Position numbers and translations under genes: made by a program
Shown here: piece after piece, positions 27,763-33,099 of the stretch
Position numbering within the stretch: the first letter of the stretch is position 1
Layout of the letters: each line of letters opens with the position of its first letter
The notes under the pieces: generated by a model
The model's database searches: none
What the model was told of the DNA's origin: nothing
The model's input: only the letters and a program-made list of their open reading frames with translations
NCBI GenBank assembly: GCA_945860065.1
Contig: CAMAPI010000016.1
Coordinates: 1-33,099, forward strand
DNA from: Chryseobacterium gleum
GTDB lineage: Bacteria > Bacteroidota > Bacteroidia > Flavobacteriales_D > Crocinitomicaceae
Length of the DNA: 33,099 nucleotides
Direction: 5' to 3'

Positions 27763-28373
27763 TCTAGTCGAAAAACAACGGGCATTTTCACTCTTGCTTT
27801 GATGGTGCGTCCAAGTTCATTTTTGCCTGGAATCCAATTGGGCATGCGTTTAATTAAACGCATAACTTCTTTTTCACAAGATTTATTTCCATTGATGCCT
27901 CGAAGGATGCTTACTTGTTGAATACTTCCGTCTTCAAAAACAACGAAGCTCACAAATACTTTCCCTTCTATTCCAAGCTCTTTAGCATCTTCCGGATACA
28001 CCATATTTGTTTGAAGGTAATTCAATAATGCTTGCTGACCACCTTGAAATTCCGGCATGATCGCAGGAAAATCATAAATAGTATCTGCTTTTATCACAAC
28101 TGGATCAACTGTTGGACAAACGACAGGAGGTTCTACTAAGTAATACGGATATGGTTCGGGGACAGGGTCTGGATCAATTCGAACAACAGGGATTTCTGGC
28201 GGGATGATTCGTCGTGTTTGCTTCTCCGTCTTTGGGGACTTGTGCACTTTAGGTGTCTGCTGAATCACCGCTTTCGGCTGAATCTTCATCGGTGAGAATT
28301 TCTTTTCATCATGTTCACAGGACATGAATAAAAACAAAATGAATACGGGTAAAAGTCCTTTTAAAACACTCAT
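27759..28373 (-). CDS. TonB C-terminal domain lipoprotein
   Basis: A 204-residue protein counted from ATG 28373; an in-frame TTG nine codons earlier is unlikely. The N-terminal hydrophobic segment ends in a lipobox LFMSC with Cys19, followed by acidic and basic residues (EHDEKKF). A proline-rich stretch (PEIPVVRIDPDPVPEPYPYY) follows, as in TonB proteins that span the periplasm. The last about 100 residues are a TonB domain: AIMPEFQGGQQALLNYL, YPEDAKELGIEGKVFVSFVV, and MPNWIPGKNELGRTIKARV. TonB normally has an inner-membrane helix and works with ExbB and ExbD; here the lipobox suggests a lipid anchor instead. No exbB, exbD or TonB-dependent receptor is nearby. An imperfect box GATATTTG (28405-28398) lies 24 nt upstream. 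Confidence 0.87.
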   Translation of the reverse strand: MSVLKGLLPVFILFLFMSCEHDEKKFSPMKIQPKAVIQQTPKVHKSPKTEKQTRRIIPPEIPVVRIDPDPVPEPYPYYLVEPPVVCPTVDPVVIKADTIYDFPAIMPEFQGGQQALLNYLQTNMVYPEDAKELGIEGKVFVSFVVFEDGSIQQVSILRGINGNKSCEKEVMRLIKRMPNWIPGKNELGRTIKARVKMPVVFRLD

Positions 28374-28440
28374 TGATCTTTTTAATTTTCGACGAAACAA
28401 ATATCACACCAAATTCCCGATATAAAAAACAAACAATCCG

Positions 28441-28448
28441 TACTTTTG
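28441..28448 (+). promoter_or_regulatory. -7 promoter box of ispG
   Basis: TACTTTTG matches TAnnTTTG exactly, 25 nt before the ispG ATG. Confidence 0.55.
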
Positions 28449-28473
28449 TTATGCTTACCTACACCTCTAGTTC

Positions 28474-30384
28474 ATGAATCCAACTTATTGCATTGATCCA
28501 TTTAACCGAAAACGACTTCCAACGATGGAGGTGCGTATCGGTCAATTAACATTGGGCGGAGACAATCCCATTCGATTGCAATCAATGACCACAACTGATA
28601 CCATGGATACCGAAGGTTCCGTTGCTCAAAGTATTCGGATGATTGAGGCTGGATGCGAATTGGTCCGTCTAACCGCACCAAGTAAAAACGAAGCAGAAAA
28701 TTTAGGTGTCATTCACCAAAAATTAGCCGAATTAGGATACCATGTTCCTTTAGTTGCCGACATTCATTTTACTCCTAATGCGGCAGAAATTGCAGCGAAG
28801 TTGATAGAAAAAGTTCGTGTAAATCCAGGGAACTATGCCGATAAAAAGAAGTTCGAAGAAATTGATTACACGGATGAAAGTTATCAGGCGGAGCTTTTAC
28901 GGATAGAGGCAAAATTCACTCCGCTTGTGTTGCTATGCAAAGAACATGGTACAGCGATGCGCGTAGGAACGAATCACGGTTCCTTATCTGATCGTATTTT
29001 AAGTCGTTACGGTGATACTCCCGAAGGAATGGTGGAATCCGCGATGGAATTCATACATATTTGTGAGAAGAATGATTATCATGAACTCGTTATTTCGATG
29101 AAAGCAAGTAACACACTCGTGATGGTGCAAGCATATCGTTTATTGGTACATCGCATGTTGCAGAATGGACGCTGCTATCCACTTCATTTAGGAGTTACAG
29201 AGGCGGGTGATGGCGAAGATGGACGTATTAAATCTGCTGTTGGAATTGGCGCTTTATTGGAAGATGGCATTGGAGATACCATCCGTGTTTCCTTGACAGA
29301 AGAACCAGAATTCGAAATTCCAGTGGCGCGAAAATTGGCGGAAAAATACCAAAATCAATCGGTGTTTCCCCTTACGCCTGATTCCTCGAAACTAGCACAC
29401 AATCCCTTTGAATATTCACGAAGAATTACTCGTGAAATTCACAACATCGGCGGAAAACATGTGCCCGTGGTAATCGCAGATATGTCTGATAAGACGGGAC
29501 TTATTCCAGCTAATTTCTACGGCTTTGGTTACAATTATTCAGTCACCTTAGATAAATGGAACCTGCAAGATCTTGCTGCTGACTATGTATACATTGGTTC
29601 AAATCTACTCAACTTTGAAGTCCCGGGAACACTAGGTGTTATTTGTGATTGCCACACATGGAAGGAACATTATTCTGAGCGGGTTGGGTACTATCCTTTG
29701 CTCACGGTCGACCAGTTAAGCGAAATACCAAAAAACCAAGCTGGATTTTTAACGATGGCCGCTGAAGAAGAGATTCCAACGACACTTGCTGAATATGCAA
29801 AATTGACACTGATTGTTTCTACGAAATACGCTAATAAAACACAATTATTTAGGCATTTTTTCAGTCAATTAGCTGATAATATGAATGATATTCCGGTCAT
29901 TCTCCATGTAGATTCGCTGGAAACGGATTCTGAGAAATTCCAGTTAAATGTTTCCAGTGATGCCGGTTCATTGTTCATTGATGGATACGGAGATGGTATT
30001 TGGATCACTGGAGAACAGCCGAATACACTAATCAATTCGACGGCATTTGGAATTCTGCAAGCAACTCGAACACGTATTTCGAAAACAGAATATATTTCTT
30101 GTCCTTCATGTGGACGTACCTTGTTTGATTTACAAGAAACAACGGCGAAAATTCGAGAACGAACATCCCATTTAAAAGGAATTAAAATCGGAATTATGGG
30201 CTGCATTGTCAATGGTCCAGGCGAAATGGCGGACGCTGACTATGGATACGTTGGAACTGGTCCAGGTAAAATACATTTATACAAAGAGAAAACGGTGGTG
30301 CGTAAAAATGTTGCCGCTGAAGAAGCCGTAGATGCTTTGATTGATTTAATCAAAGAACATGGTGACTGGGTTGAAAGATCCTAG
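28474..30384 (+). CDS. ispG: 4-hydroxy-3-methylbut-2-enyl diphosphate synthase, long three-part form
   Basis: IspG (GcpE) is the iron-sulfur enzyme of the MEP isoprenoid pathway, converting the cyclic diphosphate to HMBPP. At 636 residues it is much longer than the two-domain form (about 370-400), because an insert lies between the TIM barrel and the cluster domain, as in plants, chlamydiae and Bacteroidota. The barrel shows RLQSMTTTDTMDTEGSV, VPLVADIHFTPNAA, VRVNPGNYAD and HLGVTEAGDGEDGRIKS. The cluster ligands are Cys543 and Cys546 (SCPSCGRTLFDLQ) and Cys577 (GCIVNGPGE, with the conserved Glu584). It has an exact promoter box 25 nt upstream and is divergent from the TonB-domain gene. Its stop directly abuts the stop of the convergent RluA gene. 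Confidence 0.97.
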   Translation: MNPTYCIDPFNRKRLPTMEVRIGQLTLGGDNPIRLQSMTTTDTMDTEGSVAQSIRMIEAGCELVRLTAPSKNEAENLGVIHQKLAELGYHVPLVADIHFTPNAAEIAAKLIEKVRVNPGNYADKKKFEEIDYTDESYQAELLRIEAKFTPLVLLCKEHGTAMRVGTNHGSLSDRILSRYGDTPEGMVESAMEFIHICEKNDYHELVISMKASNTLVMVQAYRLLVHRMLQNGRCYPLHLGVTEAGDGEDGRIKSAVGIGALLEDGIGDTIRVSLTEEPEFEIPVARKLAEKYQNQSVFPLTPDSSKLAHNPFEYSRRITREIHNIGGKHVPVVIADMSDKTGLIPANFYGFGYNYSVTLDKWNLQDLAADYVYIGSNLLNFEVPGTLGVICDCHTWKEHYSERVGYYPLLTVDQLSEIPKNQAGFLTMAAEEEIPTTLAEYAKLTLIVSTKYANKTQLFRHFFSQLADNMNDIPVILHVDSLETDSEKFQLNVSSDAGSLFIDGYGDGIWITGEQPNTLINSTAFGILQATRTRISKTEYISCPSCGRTLFDLQETTAKIRERTSHLKGIKIGIMGCIVNGPGEMADADYGYVGTGPGKIHLYKEKTVVRKNVAAEEAVDALIDLIKEHGDWVERS

Positions 30385-32043
30385 TTAGAATGGTGCGGGA
30401 CACGTGCTTTCGATGCGTTCTTTCGTGATTGGATGCCAAAAACTAAAGTATTCAGCGTGCAGATACAAGCGATCTGACTTCTGTCCATACAAATCATCCC
30501 CAATAATTGGAGCGTTTAATCCGCTTGCATGTGCCGCATGGACTCGCAATTGGTGCGTTCTTCCGGTATGTGGATAGAAATAGACGCGTGTGTATCCTTT
30601 CGTGCGCTCTAAGACCTCATATTTAGTCAAAGCATGCTTTCCGTGTTCATAACATACTAATTGCCTAGGACGATCTTCTAGGTCCACGCGAAGTGGAAGT
30701 TGAATTTCTCCATGACTAGATTTTACATATCCTTGGAGAAGTGCAATGTATCGTTTCTCAACGCTACGTTTCAGAAATTGTTTTTGCAGAGACTCATGAA
30801 TATCCTTCTTTTTAGCAATGAGAATGATTCCAGAGGTAGACATATCGAGTCGATGTACGAGTAAGGGTCCAGTAGCGTAAGGATATAGGTGCTGGATTCT
30901 TGTTTGAACCGAATCGGCAATGGTTTTTCCTGGGACCGATAAAAATTCTGCTGGCTTATTGACAAGGAGAAGGTATTCGTCTTCAAATAAGATTTCTAAT
31001 TCTTTTCCTTCCGCTGGATTGATGCTCATTGGATTGATATCTAGTTCAATCCCTGTTAACATATGTGAAAGAATGGGTTCACATTTCCCTCGACAAGCTG
31101 GATAAAATTCCTGGTGGATTTTCACCTCAGATTCCGGTGATATTCCCCACCAAAATTCTGCCAAAGCGATTGGCTTGAGTTGATTTAAAAACGCATATTG
31201 TAGCAATTTAGGAGCTGCACATTCGCCTGCTCCTGCAGGCGGAGTTTTGAAAGGTGTATCTTTAAAAATGTCTAGTAAACTTTTGGTTTCCTGTGTTAAA
31301 TTCAAAAACGTATATGATTGAAATATCCTACGTTGAATATCAGCAGACATAGCAGCTCTCTTCTCTCTCAATGCTATTATCTGATCTTCCAATTGCCGTA
31401 AAGATTCTTCCAATTGATCAAGCGCCAACTTTTTTGTGTAATGCTGCTGTTTGTATTGAATTTGCTGCCGGATACTCTCTTCTTTCAAATCATCAATAAG
31501 GCGATGATAAGCTGAACTATCTTGTTGATTAGCGGCCTCTCGTTTTTCTTGACGTTGTTTTTTATGTTTTTTTAACTGTATTTTTTCATCTTCAATCCAT
31601 TTGGAAAACGTCATTCGATAATCTTCGACTTGGTTTTTCAATTGGATGTATGCTTCATTTTTTTCCAAGCGATGCAGTTCCAGTGTCAAATCATTGACCT
31701 CGATTTCTTCCTTTCTAAAAAAGCCCGATGGATCTAGCAGATCATAAACGGGAGGAACGAACCCTTCGTGATGGTTTGAATTTCCTAATTTCCCAGAGAA
31801 CGCGGAGATGTACCCTAATTCCCCCGCTTGATTTTCCACAACGAGCACACCAAACATTTTTCCGATAGCTCCGTTTCGTTGTGTATTTCCAATTCCAAAA
31901 TCATGATGAAAGTTTCCCGTTTTTAAACAGTCTTGTAGGAGTCCTACTGCTTTAAGTGCAATGGGATGCGGGGCGTAATAAAATGGAAAGGTAAACTTCG
32001 TTGGAAGAGGAATCGTAATATCAGACTGAAAAGGAATAAACAT
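30385..32043 (-). CDS. RluA-family RNA pseudouridine synthase with long N-terminal extension
   Basis: A 552-residue enzyme that converts uridine to pseudouridine in RNA. The RluA catalytic domain takes the last about 205 residues: ILFEDEYLLLVNKPAEFLSV, the catalytic motif LLVHRLDMSTSGI with Asp400, EKRYIALLQG, and YPHTGRTHQLRVHAAH. The first about 345 residues are extra: an N-terminal region FHHDFGIGNTQRNGAIGKMF, a charged coiled-coil rich in Lys, Gln and Glu (about 115-255), and a conserved-looking block PPAGAGECAAPKLLQYAF with EFWWGIS. I recall RluA proteins of this long form in several phyla, but the substrate is uncertain. There is no S4 domain. A strong terminator of the upstream gene ends 12 bp before its start codon, and no TAnnTTTG box was found, so its promoter is unclear. 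Confidence 0.9.
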   Translation of the reverse strand: MFIPFQSDITIPLPTKFTFPFYYAPHPIALKAVGLLQDCLKTGNFHHDFGIGNTQRNGAIGKMFGVLVVENQAGELGYISAFSGKLGNSNHHEGFVPPVYDLLDPSGFFRKEEIEVNDLTLELHRLEKNEAYIQLKNQVEDYRMTFSKWIEDEKIQLKKHKKQRQEKREAANQQDSSAYHRLIDDLKEESIRQQIQYKQQHYTKKLALDQLEESLRQLEDQIIALREKRAAMSADIQRRIFQSYTFLNLTQETKSLLDIFKDTPFKTPPAGAGECAAPKLLQYAFLNQLKPIALAEFWWGISPESEVKIHQEFYPACRGKCEPILSHMLTGIELDINPMSINPAEGKELEILFEDEYLLLVNKPAEFLSVPGKTIADSVQTRIQHLYPYATGPLLVHRLDMSTSGIILIAKKKDIHESLQKQFLKRSVEKRYIALLQGYVKSSHGEIQLPLRVDLEDRPRQLVCYEHGKHALTKYEVLERTKGYTRVYFYPHTGRTHQLRVHAAHASGLNAPIIGDDLYGQKSDRLYLHAEYFSFWHPITKERIESTCPAPF

Positions 32044-32054
32044 AAAGTATAGTC

Positions 32055-32083
32055 AAAAAAAAACGCCCTCAATGAGGGCGTTT
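32055..32083 (-). terminator. Rho-independent terminator of the T9SS protein gene
   Basis: AAACGCCCTC and GAGGGCGTTT form a perfect 10-bp stem with a 3-nt loop (AAT). On the minus strand it is followed by a run of T residues, the classical intrinsic terminator. It lies just after the stop at 32101 and before the RluA start at 32043. Confidence 0.92.
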
Positions 32084-32100
32084 CCAAATCGTGAGAGTGA

Positions 32101-33099
32101 TTATCTAACCACTACGTTTTTCGTTGTTTGTGTACCGTTAGAAGCAACTGTAACGATGTAACTTCCAGAAGCTACGTTTTCAGTTGAGAAAGTAACCAAT
32201 TGCGTACCGTTCAAGTTTGACATTTCTTTAGAAGAAATTACACGTCCTTGAAGATCCGTTAATGTAATTACGAAATCAGCATTGTTTGCTTCGAAAGAAA
32301 CGTTCAATAAACCAGAAGCTGGATTAGGGTAAACATTCAATGCGATTGTTTCCATTTCATTCAATCCTAAAACACCTGTTTTAAACGCTTTTTGCTCACT
32401 TGCTGCAAATGCACCACCTGAACATACAACTGTACCTAACGCATCAGTTACAGAGTAAGCTCCGTTTCCGTATGAACAACAGATACCGTCACCGTATGCA
32501 TCCAAGATTTCGAATGTATAACATTGTGAAGGAGTCAATGTAACTTGAGCTGGCGTTTGAACTGTTTGTCCAGCTGCACCAGTAGTCATATCTGCCCAGC
32601 TACCACCACCTTGTGCAACTACTGCACCAGCGCTGTTTTTAATGTTCCAAGAAGTCTCAGAAGCATAGTAGTCAGTTGTAATGTTTACGGTAACCAATTG
32701 AGAAACCGCATTAGCTGCAGAAGAAATTGTTGCAGATGTAGCGTTATTTGTTGCAGAAGCATCTCCAGTTGTTGTTACTGTTACAGCCAAAGCACCACCC
32801 ATAAATGCAGCGATTGGAGAACATGTTACGTTAGCAACACCGTAAGTAGCTAGGTTTCCAGAGAATGTCCCTGTTGAAACTGTTGTTCCACCCATTGTGA
32901 TCGTTACAGTAGCACTTGTTAATGCAGTTGTACCGTTGTTTTGGATTTGAACAGATGGTGTGTAAGCACCTTCACAGTGAACCAAAGCTCCAGTGTAGCT
33001 TAACGCTGCAACATCTGTTGCTTGAGAAGCAGGAGCAGGACAATCACTGATGCCTGCGTAAATGTTAGCTGCTGTTGCTTGACCGATCTCATTAATGAT
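32101..33099 (-). CDS. C-terminal part of a T9SS-exported protein (N-terminus outside window)
   Basis: The minus-strand frame is open from the window edge to the stop at 32101, giving 333 visible residues, so the gene starts beyond 33099. The visible part begins with IINEIGQATAANIYAG and then a CARDB-like domain (YTPSVQIQNNGTTALTSATV). A module with CYTFEILDAYGDGICC follows, then VYPNPASGLLNVSFE and GSYIVTVASNG, a T9SS type A sorting domain. The same order (CARDB-like, YGDG module, sorting domain) is found in the protease at 20487-22820. The catalytic part, if any, lies outside the window; by analogy it could be another protease, but this is a guess. A strong terminator follows at 32055-32083. 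Confidence 0.9.
   Translation of the reverse strand: MINEIGQATAANIYAGISDCPAPASQATDVAALSYTGALVHCEGAYTPSVQIQNNGTTALTSATVTITMGGTTVSTGTFSGNLATYGVANVTCSPIAAFMGGALAVTVTTTGDASATNNATSATISSAANAVSQLVTVNITTDYYASETSWNIKNSAGAVVAQGGGSWADMTTGAAGQTVQTPAQVTLTPSQCYTFEILDAYGDGICCSYGNGAYSVTDALGTVVCSGGAFAASEQKAFKTGVLGLNEMETIALNVYPNPASGLLNVSFEANNADFVITLTDLQGRVISSKEMSNLNGTQLVTFSTENVASGSYIVTVASNGTQTTKNVVVR

Noticed and set aside
27757-27769. GACTA/TAGTC hairpin over the convergent stops
   Set aside because: The stem is 5 bp with a 3-nt loop and no T-run follows on either strand, so it is not a credible terminator.
28374-28400. TTG start for the TonB lipoprotein at 28400
   Set aside because: The ATG at 28373 gives a normal-length lipoprotein signal peptide.
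32545-32853. Cysteine- and serine-rich plus-strand frame
   Set aside because: It is the antisense of Thr/Ala-rich coding sequence in the T9SS protein, which naturally gives Cys/Ser-rich translations.

Overview
The window looks like a chromosomal segment of a low-GC member of the Bacteroidota, most likely order Flavobacteriales. The evidence is type IX secretion (T9SS) C-terminal sorting domains on secreted proteins, a DUF4270 lipoprotein next to glmS, the gene set panC-panD beside a short starch-synthase-like gene, a long three-part IspG, and promoter boxes of the Bacteroidota form TAnnTTTG. A family such as Crocinitomicaceae (Fluviicola-like) would fit, but that is inference. No phage, IS element, CRISPR array, tRNA or rRNA was recognised; this is mostly core genome with several envelope and secreted proteins.

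Layout. 1-2264 (minus): N-terminal 754 codons of a very large secreted glycine-rich/GEVED/adhesin-like protein, cut by the window edge. 2574-6547 (minus): a three-gene unit of a GT5-like protein, a DUF4270 lipoprotein and glmS. 6633-8427 (plus): panC, panD and a heptose-1-phosphate adenylyltransferase (rfaE2 type), meeting head-on an AsmA-like protein (minus). 11255-12961 (plus): lysS, meeting a minus pair of a T9SS-exported choice-of-anchor-B protein and a SpoU/TrmH methyltransferase. 15003-19350 (plus): mutS, a solute-binding-like lipoprotein, a bacilliredoxin and an ArsC/Spx-family protein. 19347-23443 (minus): thioredoxin-like protein, secreted lysyl-endopeptidase-like protease and hemW. 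23549-27762 (plus): uridine kinase and a 1193-residue membrane histidine kinase. 27759-28373 (minus): TonB-domain lipoprotein. 28474-30384 (plus): ispG. 30385-32043 (minus): RluA-family pseudouridine synthase with a long N-terminal extension. 32101-33099 (minus): C-terminal end of another T9SS-exported protein.

Themes. Envelope building: GlmS for amino sugars, RfaE2 for heptose, IspG for isoprenoids, and the AsmA-like and DUF4270 proteins. Cofactor synthesis: PanC and PanD for pantothenate. Thiol and redox handling: bacilliredoxin, ArsC/Spx-like protein and periplasmic thioredoxin. Genome and RNA maintenance: MutS, the TrmH-like enzyme, RluA and LysS. Three or more proteins carry or probably carry T9SS export signals, but the secretion machinery itself is not in the window.

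I found no clear undescribed multi-gene defence or biosynthetic system. The strongest structural observations are these. All five convergent gene junctions have stop codons between 4 bp overlapping and 1 bp apart. Exact TAnnTTTG boxes repeatedly lie 6-25 nt before start codons, implying very short 5' leaders. Several core enzymes have lineage-specific architecture: a half-length GT5 protein lacking the usual substrate motif, LysRS with a C-terminal tail, RluA with a coiled-coil extension, and a TonB-domain protein with a lipobox instead of a membrane anchor.
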